This document shows, in pieces, positions 8,827 to 17,719 of a stretch of DNA of 64,000 bases. Within the stretch, counting starts at the first letter, position 1, and the number at the start of each line of letters is the position of its first letter. Origin of the DNA: Cupriavidus numazuensis. Lineage in GTDB: Bacteria > Pseudomonadota > Gammaproteobacteria > Burkholderiales > Burkholderiaceae. The position numbers and the translations under genes are program-made. The notes beneath the pieces are model-generated. The model ran no database searches. It saw only the letters and a program-made list of their open reading frames with translations, and was not told where the DNA came from. The stretch spans positions 1 through 64,000 of the forward strand of contig NZ_CAJPVI010000024.1 of the NCBI RefSeq assembly GCF_905397435.1, in the 5' to 3' direction.

Positions 8827-10473
8827 ATGAGCACCATGACCACGAAATCCTGGCTCGCCAGCTATGGCGACATCCCTGCAACGATCGACGCAGATGCCAT
8901 TCCGTCGCTGACCGCAATGTTCGAAAGCGCGCTGCGTGAGCATGCCAGCCTGCCGGCGTTCACCTGCCTCGACCAGACCGTCACCTACGCGCAAGTCGAT
9001 AAACAATCGCGCGCGTTTGCCGCGTATCTGCAATCCGCGCTCGGCGTGCGCAAGGGCGACCGCATCGGCGTGATGGCACCCAATCTCATCGCCTTCCCGA
9101 TCGCGCTGATCGCGATTGCCCGGATCGGTGCGGTGCAGGTCAATATCAATCCGATGTACACCGCGCGCGAACTCGAGCACCAGCTCAATGACGCCGGCGT
9201 GGAAACACTGCTCGTCTACAGCGGCGTCTCCGCTACGGTCGCCGAGGTGATGCCGCGCACGCCGCTCAAGACGGTCATCACGACCGGCCTTGGCGATGGT
9301 ACCGGCGCCGAACTGCCGTCGCCGCCCACTGATCCGAGGCTGACGCAGGCAATCACCTTCGACGCCGCCATCGAACACGGGCGCAATCTACCGCTGCTGC
9401 CGGTCGAGGTGCACGGCGACGACCTGATCTTCCTGCAATACACGGGCGGCACGACCGGTGTTTCCAAGGGCGCCGCGTTGTCGCATCGCAATCTCGTGGC
9501 GAACGTCACGCAGTTCAAGGCAGTCATCGCGGACAACCTGGACGTGGGCAAGGAGGTCGTGGTCACGGCGATTCCGCTGTATCACATCTTCGCGCTGATG
9601 GTGAACTTCATCAGCTTCTTCTCGGTGGGCGCACGCAACTGGCTGGTGCCGAATCCGCGCAATATGGATACGTTCATCGACGTGCTCAAGGCTTCGCGCT
9701 GCACGGTGTTCACCGGCGTCAACACGCTCTACGCCGGCCTCGTTGCCCATCCGCGCATTGCCGAGGTCGATTTCTCCACGCTGCGCCTGGCAGCGGGCGG
9801 CGGCGCCGCCATCGTGCCGGCGACGTCGGAGAAATGGAAGGCGCTGACCGGCGTGTTTATCCGCGAGGGCTATGGCCTGTCCGAGACCAGCCCCATCGTC
9901 AGCTTCAACCCGCCAAGCGCCGACCGCTTCAATGGCACGACCGGCCTGCCGCTGCCGTCCACCGATGTCAAGCTGATCGACAGCGATGGCCGCGAGGTGG
10001 CGCTGGGCCACGCAGGCGAAGTCTGCGTGAAGGGTCCGCAGGTCATGCGCGGCTACTGGCAGAAGCCCGAAGCCAACGCCGACGCGTTCACCGCCGACGG
10101 GTACTTCCGCACTGGCGATATCGGTGAGCTGACCGAAGGCGGCTACCTGAAGATCGTTGACCGCAAGAAGGACATGGTCATCGTCTCCGGCTTCAACGTT
10201 TATCCGAACGAGATCGAGGCGGTGGTCAGCGAGCACCCTGGCGTGGTCGAGTGCGCGTGCGTCGGCGTCAGCGACAACCGATCGGGCGAGGCGCTGATGG
10301 TCTATGTGGTGAAGGATGGGAGCGCTGCGCTCGACGAAGCCGCATTGATCGCGCATTGCCGCGCGCAGCTCACGGCGTACAAGGTGCCGAAGTCGATCGT
10401 GTTCGTCGACGCGCTGCCGAAGTCCACCGTGGGCAAGATCTTGCGGCGGGAACTCCGGCAGGCCCAGCAATGA
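8827..10473 (+). CDS. fadD: Long-chain fatty acid--CoA ligase (FadD-like AMP-forming)
   Basis: A 548-residue AMP-forming acyl-CoA synthetase. The P-loop-like motif YTGGTTGVSKG is at about 205-215, the A5 motif YGLSETSP and A8 motif RTGDIGE follow, and the catalytic lysine lies in the C-terminal PKSTVGKILRRELR. The reaction activates a fatty acid with ATP and CoA. It follows the alkyl sulfatase by 56 bases and completes the route alkyl sulfate to alcohol to aldehyde to acid to acyl-CoA. The start at 8827 is preferred over longer frames because the AMP-ligase similarity begins there. Chain-length preference cannot be read directly. Confidence 0.88.
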   Translation: MSTMTTKSWLASYGDIPATIDADAIPSLTAMFESALREHASLPAFTCLDQTVTYAQVDKQSRAFAAYLQSALGVRKGDRIGVMAPNLIAFPIALIAIARIGAVQVNINPMYTARELEHQLNDAGVETLLVYSGVSATVAEVMPRTPLKTVITTGLGDGTGAELPSPPTDPRLTQAITFDAAIEHGRNLPLLPVEVHGDDLIFLQYTGGTTGVSKGAALSHRNLVANVTQFKAVIADNLDVGKEVVVTAIPLYHIFALMVNFISFFSVGARNWLVPNPRNMDTFIDVLKASRCTVFTGVNTLYAGLVAHPRIAEVDFSTLRLAAGGGAAIVPATSEKWKALTGVFIREGYGLSETSPIVSFNPPSADRFNGTTGLPLPSTDVKLIDSDGREVALGHAGEVCVKGPQVMRGYWQKPEANADAFTADGYFRTGDIGELTEGGYLKIVDRKKDMVIVSGFNVYPNEIEAVVSEHPGVVECACVGVSDNRSGEALMVYVVKDGSAALDEAALIAHCRAQLTAYKVPKSIVFVDALPKSTVGKILRRELRQAQQ

Positions 10474-10499
10474 AACTGATCTTCAGTTGAAAGCAAGCG

Positions 10500-10979
10500 T
10501 CAGCCCCGCCGCGCCGCTTCAATCTTCGCGATGTCGATCTTCTTCATCGTCATCATCGCGTCAAAGGCGCGCTTGGCTGCCGCGCGGTCCGGATCGGTGT
10601 ACGCGGCTGTCAGCGCGCGCGGCGTGATCTGCCACGACAAACCCCAGCGGTCCTTGCACCAGCCACATTCGCTTTCCTGGCCGCCATTGCCGACAATCGC
10701 GTCCCACAAGCGATCGGTTTCCGCCTGGTCGTCGGTCGCGACCCGGAACGAGAAGGACTCGTTGTGTTTGAAGTGCGGCCCGCCATTAAGGCCGAGGCAG
10801 GGAATGCCCATGACGGTGAACTCCACTGTCAGGACATCGCCCTCCTTGCCGTCGGGATAGTCGCCCGGTGCGCGGTGGACTGCGCCGACCGAGCTGTCCG
10901 GAAATGTTGCAGCGTAAAAGTTGGCAGCGTCGAGCGCGCCGCCGTCGTACCAGAGGCAGATCGTGTTCTTGCTAATCAT
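10500..10979 (-). CDS. VOC / PhnB-like family protein
   Basis: A 159-residue member of the vicinal-oxygen-chelate superfamily, of the group often labelled 3-demethylubiquinone-9 3-methyltransferase (PhnB-like), though that name reflects fold rather than proven activity. Features are the N-terminal strand NTICLWYDGGALDAANFY, the central FTVMGIPCLGLNGGP and the conserved WCKDRWGLSWQITP near residue 110-125. The start at 10979 has AGGAGA eight bases upstream, better than an in-frame start at 11030. It is convergent with the acyl-CoA ligase gene and not obviously linked to its neighbours. Confidence 0.82.
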   Translation of the reverse strand: MISKNTICLWYDGGALDAANFYAATFPDSSVGAVHRAPGDYPDGKEGDVLTVEFTVMGIPCLGLNGGPHFKHNESFSFRVATDDQAETDRLWDAIVGNGGQESECGWCKDRWGLSWQITPRALTAAYTDPDRAAAKRAFDAMMTMKKIDIAKIEAARRG

Positions 10980-11240
10980 CCTGGTGTCTCCTGAAGGGTC
11001 GAACAGGGGTTGAACACCGGCAACGGTCATCCGCAGGACGATGGCGACAATCCATACTCGCTGGTTCCCGCCGGGGTGCTATCGACGCCGTTACCGGATG
11101 CCTAATGTCTCACGTTTGGCCACGGATATCGCGGCGCAACTTTCGTTCCAGCCTGCCACGCCGTGACATACGACACTTGCCCCCATGCGGCGTGTAAGAA
11201 CCACTGCGTCGATTGAAGAATCGTAGACCTTGTTCGGTAA

Positions 11241-12170
11241 TCAGCCTTGTGCCGGTGGCGTCGGACCATGGTCGGCCGCGCCCGCCAGGTACATCGCCGC
11301 GAAGTCCGCAAATACCCGGCACGCCGGGTTGCGGTTCGCATCGCGCCACACCAGGTGCAGTTCCGCCCGCACATCGTCGCGCCAGATCGGCCGCAGCGCC
11401 ACGCCCGGGAAATGCAGATGCCGCGCCGATGCCGGCACCAGCGCCAGCCCCAATCCAGCCCGCACCAGCGCGAGCACGCTGTGCGTCTGGCTCATCTGCT
11501 GCACCACACGCGGCGGACGGCCGGCGCCGGCGAGCACCGAACCGATCAGGTCATGGAAATACTTGCCTTCGGTGGCGGAGTACTGGATGAACGTCTGGGC
11601 CGCCAGATCTTCGGCAGCGATGCGCTCCCGCGCCGCCAGCGCATGTGTCGCATGCATGGCAAGCAGCAGCGGCTCGCTGACCGCCGGCCGCCATTGCAAT
11701 TCGGGATCCAGATCCGGCAGCGGCCGCAGGAAGCCCAGGTCGATAGTGCCCGCTTGCAAGGCCTCGATCTGCGCGACGGTCACCATCTCATGCAGGGTCA
11801 CCTCGATTTCCGGCAGCGCCTGCATGGCCCGTGCGATCAGGTTCGGCACCAGCTCGTAGCCGGCCACGGCGGTAAAGCCGACGCGCACCTTGCCGCTGAC
11901 GCCCTTGTCGATCCGCCGCGCCACATCCACCGCGTGGCCGGCCAGGGCCAGCAGGCGCCGCGCGTCGTCGAGCAAGGCGGTGCCCGCCGCGGTCAGGCGC
12001 ACGACGCGGCTGTTGCGGTCGAACAGCCGCACGCCGAGCGATTCCTCCAGCATGCGGATCTGCCGGCTCAGCGGCGATTGCGTCATGAAAAGCCGGGCGG
12101 CGGCACGGCCGAAGTGCAGCTCCTCCCCCACGGCGATAAAGCAGCGCAACTGGTTCAGGTCCGGGATCAT
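11241..12170 (-). CDS. LysR family transcriptional regulator
   Basis: The 309-residue protein has the LysR winged helix at residues 4-62 (LNQLRCFIAVGEELHFGRAA, then SPLSRQIRMLEESLG) and a two-lobed LysR substrate-binding domain (about 90-295). It is transcribed away from the 2-hydroxyacid dehydrogenase gene with 107 bases between the starts, the classic arrangement of a LysR regulator and its target. A 27-base inverted repeat lies immediately upstream of its start. The co-inducer is probably the hydroxyacid or oxoacid handled by the target operon. Confidence 0.88.
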   Translation of the reverse strand: MIPDLNQLRCFIAVGEELHFGRAAARLFMTQSPLSRQIRMLEESLGVRLFDRNSRVVRLTAAGTALLDDARRLLALAGHAVDVARRIDKGVSGKVRVGFTAVAGYELVPNLIARAMQALPEIEVTLHEMVTVAQIEALQAGTIDLGFLRPLPDLDPELQWRPAVSEPLLLAMHATHALAARERIAAEDLAAQTFIQYSATEGKYFHDLIGSVLAGAGRPPRVVQQMSQTHSVLALVRAGLGLALVPASARHLHFPGVALRPIWRDDVRAELHLVWRDANRNPACRVFADFAAMYLAGAADHGPTPPAQG

Positions 12171-12182
12171 TGCATCATGCCA

Positions 12183-12209
12183 ATAGTTGGATTGATCGAT
12201 GCAAACTAT
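12183..12209. promoter_or_regulatory. LysR-type binding site
   Basis: ATAGTT at 12183-12188 and AACTAT at 12204-12209 form a perfect 6-base inverted repeat with 15 bases between. It contains an inner near-palindrome (TTGATCGATGCAA) and T-N11-A pairs. It sits between the divergent starts, beside the plus-strand promoter, as expected for a LysR recognition site. The assignment to this regulator is inference from position. Confidence 0.5.
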
Positions 12210-12213
12210 AGCT

Positions 12214-12242
12214 TAGACATGCATGGATGGCGTTTCTATACT
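12214..12242 (+). promoter_or_regulatory. Sigma-70-type promoter of the hydroxyacid dehydrogenase gene
   Basis: TAGACA (12214-12219) and TATACT (12237-12242) are separated by exactly 17 bases. Transcription would begin near 12249, downstream of the in-frame ATG at 12227, which argues that translation starts at the GTG at 12278 instead. The -35 element directly follows the LysR-type inverted repeat. Confidence 0.5.
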
Positions 12243-12277
12243 CGGCCCATCGACAACCGCTCCCGAGACACCAGCCA

Positions 12278-13216
12278 GTGAAACCCGCCATTCTGCTCAC
12301 CCAGCCCGTAGTGCCCAGTCTCGAAGCCGGCCTCCAGGCTGCCTACGAGATCCACCGCCTGTACGGCAACGCATCACCCGACGCGCTGCTCGACGAAATC
12401 GGGCCGCGCATCGAAGGCGTCGTCACGGGCGGCTCGCTCGGCCTGAAGGAATCCGTGATGCGGCGGTTGCCTGCGCTCAAGATCGTCGCGGTATCGGGCG
12501 TCGGCACCGATGCGGTCGACCTGCCCTACGCACGCGAGCGCGGCATCCACGTCACCACCACGCCCGATGTGCTGACCGCCGATGTCGCCGACCAGGCCAT
12601 CGGGTTGTTGATCGCGGTGTACCGCCGGCTGACCGAAGCGGAGCGCTACGTTCGTGCCGGGCAGTGGGGCAAGGCATCGCTGCCGCTCGCGCGGCGTTTC
12701 AGCGGCAAGCGCATAGGCATCGTCGGCATGGGCCGCGTGGGCCGCGCCATTGCGGTACGCGCGGCGGCGTTTGGCTGCCCGGTGTCGTACACCGATTTGC
12801 GTGCGCTGCCCGACGTGCCCTACACCTTCCTGCCGGACATTGCCGCCCTTGCCTCCCATTGCGACGCGTTGGTACTGGCCGCATCCGCCGATGGCGCGAA
12901 GCCGGTGGTCGACGCTACGGTGCTCGATGCACTGGGCGCCGACGGCGTGCTGATCAACGTGGCGCGCGGCCGGCTCGTGGACGAACCCGAGCTGGTGCGC
13001 GCCCTGGAAACGGGCCGCATCGCAGGCGCCGGGCTCGATGTGTTCGCCGACGAGCCAGCCGTGCCGTCCGCCCTGCTCGGAATGGACAACGTGGTGATCC
13101 AGCCTCACCGCGCCAGCGCGACGTGGGAAACCCGCGATGCGATGGGCGAGATCGTGCTCGCCAACCTGCGGGCCTGCCTTGCCGGAGAGCGCCCGCCTAC
13201 CACTGTGCTGGCGTAG
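12278..13216 (+). CDS. D-2-hydroxyacid dehydrogenase (glyoxylate/hydroxypyruvate reductase-like)
   Basis: A 312-residue NAD(P)-dependent D-2-hydroxyacid dehydrogenase. The dinucleotide site GMGRVGRAIAVRAAAFG lies near residues 151-167, and the catalytic triad is visible as Arg in NVARGRLVD, Glu in DVFADEP and His in IQPHRAS. The GTG start at 12278 is chosen because the likely promoter lies downstream of the alternative ATG at 12227. It is followed by a Bug receptor gene 81 bases away, so the two probably handle uptake and first reduction or oxidation of an organic acid. The specific acid is unknown. Confidence 0.85.
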   Translation: MKPAILLTQPVVPSLEAGLQAAYEIHRLYGNASPDALLDEIGPRIEGVVTGGSLGLKESVMRRLPALKIVAVSGVGTDAVDLPYARERGIHVTTTPDVLTADVADQAIGLLIAVYRRLTEAERYVRAGQWGKASLPLARRFSGKRIGIVGMGRVGRAIAVRAAAFGCPVSYTDLRALPDVPYTFLPDIAALASHCDALVLAASADGAKPVVDATVLDALGADGVLINVARGRLVDEPELVRALETGRIAGAGLDVFADEPAVPSALLGMDNVVIQPHRASATWETRDAMGEIVLANLRACLAGERPPTTVLA

Positions 13217-13297
13217 CACGCCTCACCCCGTCATTGCTTCATCACTTCACTGCACAGGCGCCGGCAAAGAGCGCCCAGGCAAGATTCAGGAGACACC

Positions 13298-14281
13298 ATG
13301 CAACATCGCGCATTTCCCATGATGGCGCTGCTGGCCGCAGCCGCACTCGTCACCATCGCGCAGCAACCGGCGCACGCTGGCGGCTACCCCGAGCGGCCGG
13401 TCACCATCGTCGTGCCCTTCCCGCCCGGCGGCGGCACCGACACTGGCGCGCGCCTGCTTGCGCAGCGCCTCACGGAAATGTGGGGCAAGGCTGTCGTCAT
13501 CGAGAACAAGCCGGGCGCCGCCGGGCAGATCGGCAGCGACTATGTGGCGCGTGCAAAGCCGGACGGCTATACGCTGCTCATGGGCAACATCGGCACGCAT
13601 TCGATCAACCCGTCGCTGTACAAGTCGCAGCCCTATGACGCGGTGAAAAGCTTCGCGCCGGTATCGCTGGTGGCCGAACTGCCCCAGATCATGGTGACCG
13701 CCCCCGGCAACCCGGCAGCCACCGTGCCGCAGGCCATCGCAGCAGGCAAGCGCGAGCCCGGCAAGGTTACGTACAGCAGTTCCGGCAGCGGCAGCTCGAT
13801 GCATCTCGCCGGCGCCATGTTCGCGCGCCAGGCCGGCATCGACATGCTGCACGTGTCCTATAAGGGCGGCGGTCCGGCCGTGGCCGACGTGATGGCCGGG
13901 CACGTGAACTACACGTTTGCGACGCTGTACGAAACCATGGGGATGATCAAGGGCGGCAAGCTCAAGGCCGTGGCCGTGACCGGCGACAAGCGCGCTGCGG
14001 CAATGCCCAACGTGCCGACCGTGGCCGAAACCGGCCTGACGGGCTATGAAGCGGTCTCGTGGATCGGCCTGCTGGCGCCGGCGGGGACGCCACCGGCGCT
14101 TGTCGGCAAGATCTCGCAGGACGTGCGCGCGGCGCTGGCCGATCCGAAGGTGAAGCAGATGTTGCTCGACCAAGGTGCCGTGCCGTCCGGCAGCACGTCG
14201 GAGGCGTTCGCCGCGTTGATCGCGCGGGATACGGCACGCTATGCGAAGCTGATTCGGGAACTGGGGATCAAGCTGGAGTGA
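13298..14281 (+). CDS. Bug/TctC-family tripartite tricarboxylate transporter receptor
   Basis: A 327-residue periplasmic solute receptor. The signal peptide ends around AHAGG (residue 26), followed by the family hallmark YPERPVTIVVPFPPGGGTD and later VIENKPGAAGQIG and SYKGGGPAVADVMAGHV. Bug proteins bind small carboxylates or amides. No TctA/TctB membrane genes are nearby, so it is an orphan receptor, common in this family of bacteria. The start has AGGAGA eight bases upstream. Its place behind a 2-hydroxyacid dehydrogenase suggests a hydroxy- or oxo-carboxylate ligand. Confidence 0.88.
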   Translation: MQHRAFPMMALLAAAALVTIAQQPAHAGGYPERPVTIVVPFPPGGGTDTGARLLAQRLTEMWGKAVVIENKPGAAGQIGSDYVARAKPDGYTLLMGNIGTHSINPSLYKSQPYDAVKSFAPVSLVAELPQIMVTAPGNPAATVPQAIAAGKREPGKVTYSSSGSGSSMHLAGAMFARQAGIDMLHVSYKGGGPAVADVMAGHVNYTFATLYETMGMIKGGKLKAVAVTGDKRAAAMPNVPTVAETGLTGYEAVSWIGLLAPAGTPPALVGKISQDVRAALADPKVKQMLLDQGAVPSGSTSEAFAALIARDTARYAKLIRELGIKLE

Positions 14282-14289
14282 AGGCCAGG

Positions 14290-15285
14290 TCAGGTCGAAC
14301 CGCGTTCGACGATGCGGAATCCGACATCGACGACCGGTTCCGGAACCGACTCCCCGCGGCAGCGCTCCAGCAGCAGGCGCGCGGCCATCGCCCCGATGGC
14401 CGCGCCATCCACATGCACCGTCGTCAGCGACGGGTTCAGGTGCGCGGCAAAGTCGGCATCACCGAAGCCACAGATCGCCAGGTCATCGGGAATGCGTAGC
14501 CCGCGTGCGAGCGCCTCGACCATGACGCCCTGCGCAAGCTGGTCGGAGCTGCAATAGACAGCTTCGATCCGTGGATCTTTCTCGAGGAGGTCTGCCAGGG
14601 CCCGGCGCCCCAGCGCCAGGCTGCTCGGCGCCGGCACGACGACTGTCGGTACGTCGTGGCCGACCGTCGAGACGAAGCCCTCTCGACGCACTGAAGCGCG
14701 ATGATCGTCGCCAGTTGCAATGCCCAGGCGGCGCCATCCCTTGCCCAGGAAATAACCCGCGATGGCGCTGCCCACCTTGAGGTGGGAAAAGCCGACCACC
14801 ATGTCGACCGGCCGGTCGCTGAGATCCCACGTCTCCACGACCGGAATGCCGGCCCGCCGCAAGCGCTCCCGCGACACCTGCGAATGGACCAGGCCGGTGA
14901 CGACGATGCCGTCCGGACGCCGGCTGATCATCGTGCCAAGCAAGGCGTCTTCGCGCGCGTGGTCGTAGCCGGTCTGCCCCAGGATCAACTGGTAGCCTGC
15001 CGCGTCAAGCGCGTCGGTCAGTGCCTTGACCGTCGGCAGAAACTGGGCCACCGCGATATTCGGGACGAGCGCCGCCACCATCAGGCTGCGCTTCGACTTG
15101 AGCCCGCCCGCGAGCAGGTTCGGGATATAGCCGGTCGTCTCGACCGCCTGCCGGACCCGCGCAATGGTCTTCTCCGACACCATGCCGGGATTGCTGAGCG
15201 CCCGCGAGGCGGTAATCAACGAGACGCCGGCCTCACGTGCCACATCATGCAGCGTCACGGATTTCGGCCCATTGGAATTCGACAT
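14290..15285 (-). CDS. LacI/GntR-type (gluconate family) transcriptional repressor
   Basis: The 331-residue protein has a LacI-type helix-turn-helix at residues 9-55 (VTLHDVAREAGVSLITASRA, then the hinge NLLAGGLKSKRS) and a periplasmic-binding-like effector domain to the end (conserved ICGFGDADFA near 280). It is closest in style to gluconate-utilisation repressors (GntR/IdnR). Divergent from a galactarate/talarate dehydratase gene, with two copies of a GntR-like palindrome in between, it very likely represses that gene and itself. The likely effector is a hexarate or a breakdown product. Confidence 0.88.
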   Translation of the reverse strand: MSNSNGPKSVTLHDVAREAGVSLITASRALSNPGMVSEKTIARVRQAVETTGYIPNLLAGGLKSKRSLMVAALVPNIAVAQFLPTVKALTDALDAAGYQLILGQTGYDHAREDALLGTMISRRPDGIVVTGLVHSQVSRERLRRAGIPVVETWDLSDRPVDMVVGFSHLKVGSAIAGYFLGKGWRRLGIATGDDHRASVRREGFVSTVGHDVPTVVVPAPSSLALGRRALADLLEKDPRIEAVYCSSDQLAQGVMVEALARGLRIPDDLAICGFGDADFAAHLNPSLTTVHVDGAAIGAMAARLLLERCRGESVPEPVVDVGFRIVERGST

Positions 15286-15347
15286 GCAGGTCCTGAGTCA
15301 GGGTAAATCGCTACCGGCAGCTCGCCTGAAGGCGATTGACGATCGGG

Positions 15348-15365
15348 AATGACAACGTTAGCATT
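15348..15365. promoter_or_regulatory. LacI-family operator, proximal imperfect copy
   Basis: AATGACAACGTTAGCATT matches the downstream palindrome at 16 of 18 positions. It lies 63 bases upstream of the repressor start, so it could serve autoregulation. Its centre is 121 bases from the other copy. Confidence 0.65.
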
Positions 15366-15467
15366 TCCATCATTCCTTCGGCAACGACCTGTCGCAGCCG
15401 GCCGGAACATAGATATCAATTCCAACGGGGATATGACGCATGGATTATATCAGCCAAGCTCGCCCCA

Positions 15468-15487
15468 AAATGATAACGTTATCATTT
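15468..15487. promoter_or_regulatory. LacI/GntR-type operator, perfect 20-base palindrome
   Basis: AAATGATAACGTTATCATTT is a perfect palindrome containing the ATGATAACGTTATCAT core known for gluconate-type LacI repressors. It lies 65 bases upstream of the dehydratase ATG, in promoter position. Confidence 0.8.
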
Positions 15488-15552
15488 GTATCAAAAGGCG
15501 GTCCCGATACGTCGATGTCCGCCCTACCCACATCCTTCCCTGGCCCACCCTC

Positions 15553-16701
15553 ATGACGACTTCTGCCGCTCCTACCGCCGACACCATCGCCTCGATCCGG
15601 CTTTCCTCGTGCTACTTGCCACTGGCTACTCCGATCAGCGACGCCAAGGTCCTGACCGGCCGCCAGAAGCCAATGACGGAGGTCGCGATCCTGTTTGCCG
15701 AGATCCGGACCCACGGCGGCCACGAAGGCATCGGCTTCAGCTATGCCAAGCGCGCCGGCGGACCGGGACAGTTCGCGCATGCCAGCGAAATCGCACCGGC
15801 CCTGCTCGGTGAGGACCCGAGCGACATCGCCCGGCTTTGGGACAAGCTCTGCTGGGCCGGCGCGTCGGTCGGACGCAGCGGATTGTCGACACAGGCGATC
15901 GGCGCGTTCGACGTGGCGCTCTGGGACCTGAAGGCCAAGCGGGCCGGCTTGTCACTGGCCAAGCTGCTGGGCGCCCATCGCGACGCCGTGCGCTGCTACA
16001 ACACCTCCGGCGGTTTCCTGCACACGCCGCTGGACCAGTTGCTCGTCAACGCGGCGGCGTCGGTGGAGCGCGGGATCGGCGGGATCAAGCTGAAGGTCGG
16101 CCAGCCTGATGGCGCGCTCGACATCCAGCGCGTGGCCGCCGTGCGCGAGCGGCTTGGCGATGCCGTGCCGCTGATGGTCGACGCCAACCAGCAATGGGAC
16201 CGCCCGACGGCGCAACGCATGTGCCGCACCTTCGAATCCTTCAACCTCGTCTGGATCGAAGAGCCGCTGGACGCCTACGACCACGAGGGGCACGCCGCGC
16301 TCGCCACGCAGTTCGACACGCCGATCGCGACCGGCGAAATGCTGACCAGCGCGGCCGAACACTGGGACCTGATTCGGCACCGCGCCGCTGACTACCTGAT
16401 GCCGGACGCGCCGCGCGTTGGTGGCATCACGCCCTTCCTCAAGGTCTGTGCGCTGGCCGAGCATGCGGGCCTGATGATCGCGCCGCACTTCGCCATGGAG
16501 TTGCACGTGCACCTTGCCGCGGCCTATCCGCGCGAGCCCTGGGTCGAGCACTTCGACTGGCTCGAACCGCTGTTCAACGAACGGCTCGAGATCCGCGGCG
16601 GCCGCATCGTAGTGCCGGCCCGGCCGGGCCTGGGACTCACGATCAGCGAGCAGGCCCGCGCGTGGACACGCGAGCAGGCCAAATTCGGCCAACACGCCTG
16701 A
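15553..16701 (+). CDS. Galactarate / L-talarate dehydratase (enolase superfamily)
   Basis: A 382-residue mandelate-racemase-like enzyme. It strongly resembles the Salmonella L-talarate/galactarate dehydratase along its length as I recall it: KVLTGRQKPMTEVAI, LLGEDP, WAGASVGRSG, NTSGGFLHTPLDQ, GGIKLKVGQP and PHFAMELHVHLAAAYP. The KxK pair in GIKLKVG supplies catalytic lysine, Asp in MVDANQQW and Glu in WIEEPLDAYD and ATGEMLTS bind Mg, and the His in APHFAME is the second acid/base. It dehydrates the hexarate to a keto-deoxy acid. The ATG at 15553 starts just before the conserved domain; a frame open from 15349 would run through both operators and is rejected. Followed 48 bases later by a Bug receptor. 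Confidence 0.88.
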   Translation: MTTSAAPTADTIASIRLSSCYLPLATPISDAKVLTGRQKPMTEVAILFAEIRTHGGHEGIGFSYAKRAGGPGQFAHASEIAPALLGEDPSDIARLWDKLCWAGASVGRSGLSTQAIGAFDVALWDLKAKRAGLSLAKLLGAHRDAVRCYNTSGGFLHTPLDQLLVNAAASVERGIGGIKLKVGQPDGALDIQRVAAVRERLGDAVPLMVDANQQWDRPTAQRMCRTFESFNLVWIEEPLDAYDHEGHAALATQFDTPIATGEMLTSAAEHWDLIRHRAADYLMPDAPRVGGITPFLKVCALAEHAGLMIAPHFAMELHVHLAAAYPREPWVEHFDWLEPLFNERLEIRGGRIVVPARPGLGLTISEQARAWTREQAKFGQHA

Positions 16702-16749
16702 CAGGCGTCGGCATCCCGCATACCCATGAACGGTGAAAGGAGACAGAAG

Positions 16750-17715
16750 ATGAAAAAACTGATTGCGTCCGTACTCATGACGACTGCCATGACCGTTGCC
16801 ATGGCGGCCCACGCGGCGTGGCCGGAGAAGCCGGTCACCGTGCTGGTGCCCTTCCCGGCGGGCGGCTCGACGGACAACGTGGCGCGCATTCTCGGCGCGA
16901 AGTACCAGACGCAGTTCGGCGGCAGCTTTGTGGTCGACAACCGGCCCGGCGCGGCCGGCATGATCGGTGCCGCCATGGTCAGGCGTGCCCCCGCCGACGG
17001 CTACACGGTGTTCGTCTCGTCTCTGGGGCCTTTCGTCATCGGCCCGCATCTCACGAAGAACGCCGGCTATGACCCGCTCAAGGACTTCGATTACATCAGC
17101 GTCGCGGTACAGGCGCCGAATGTCCTCGCCGTGCCGGCGGGTTCGCGGTTCAAGACGCTGCAGGATGTGATCGCCTACGAGAAGGCCAATCCCCACAAGA
17201 TGACCTTCGCCTCCGCCGGCAATGGCACCAGCGACCACCTCACCGCCGAACTGTTCTGGCAGCAATCGGGCACGACAGGCATCCACGTGCCCTACAAAGG
17301 CGGCGCTCCGGCGATGAATGACCTGATCGGCGGACAGGTCGATGCCACGTTCATGAACATCAACACGGCGGTCCCGCATATCAAGGCGGGCAAGCTTCGC
17401 GCGCTGGCCATCACGAGCACGGCGCGGTCGCCCATCCTGCCCGATGTGCCCACCATGGACGAGGCCGGCATCAAGGGCGTGACGGTCTATTCATGGCAGG
17501 CGGTGGCCGCACCCAAGGGACTTCCGCCGGAGATCAAGGCGAAGCTGCACAGCGCCACCGTGGCCGCGCTCAATGAGCCGGCCACCAAGGCGAAGCTGCT
17601 CGACCTTGGCTTCGAGATCGTCGCCAATACGCCGGAGCAGTTCGCCGCGTTTCAGGCGTCGGAGTTTGCGCGCTGGAAGAAGGTGATCGAAGTGGGCAAG
17701 ATCACGGCGGACTGA
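16750..17715 (+). CDS. Bug/TctC-family receptor, likely hexarate-linked
   Basis: A 321-residue periplasmic receptor. The ATG at 16750 is preferred to 16726 because AAGGAGA precedes it and the signal peptide MKKLIASVLMTTAMTVAMA begins there, with cleavage near AHAA. The mature protein starts with WPEKPVTVLVPFPAGGSTD and has NRPGAAGMIGA and the PYKGGAPAMNDLIGGQVD block. It shares the operon with the galactarate/talarate dehydratase, so a hexarate or similar acid sugar is the likely ligand. No membrane components are nearby. Confidence 0.88.
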   Translation: MKKLIASVLMTTAMTVAMAAHAAWPEKPVTVLVPFPAGGSTDNVARILGAKYQTQFGGSFVVDNRPGAAGMIGAAMVRRAPADGYTVFVSSLGPFVIGPHLTKNAGYDPLKDFDYISVAVQAPNVLAVPAGSRFKTLQDVIAYEKANPHKMTFASAGNGTSDHLTAELFWQQSGTTGIHVPYKGGAPAMNDLIGGQVDATFMNINTAVPHIKAGKLRALAITSTARSPILPDVPTMDEAGIKGVTVYSWQAVAAPKGLPPEIKAKLHSATVAALNEPATKAKLLDLGFEIVANTPEQFAAFQASEFARWKKVIEVGKITAD

Positions 17716-17719
17716 GCGC

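Noticed and set aside
11102..11374. Small minus-strand frames near the LysR 3' end
   Set aside because: They overlap the LysR coding region in another frame and are Arg/Trp-rich without a start signal.
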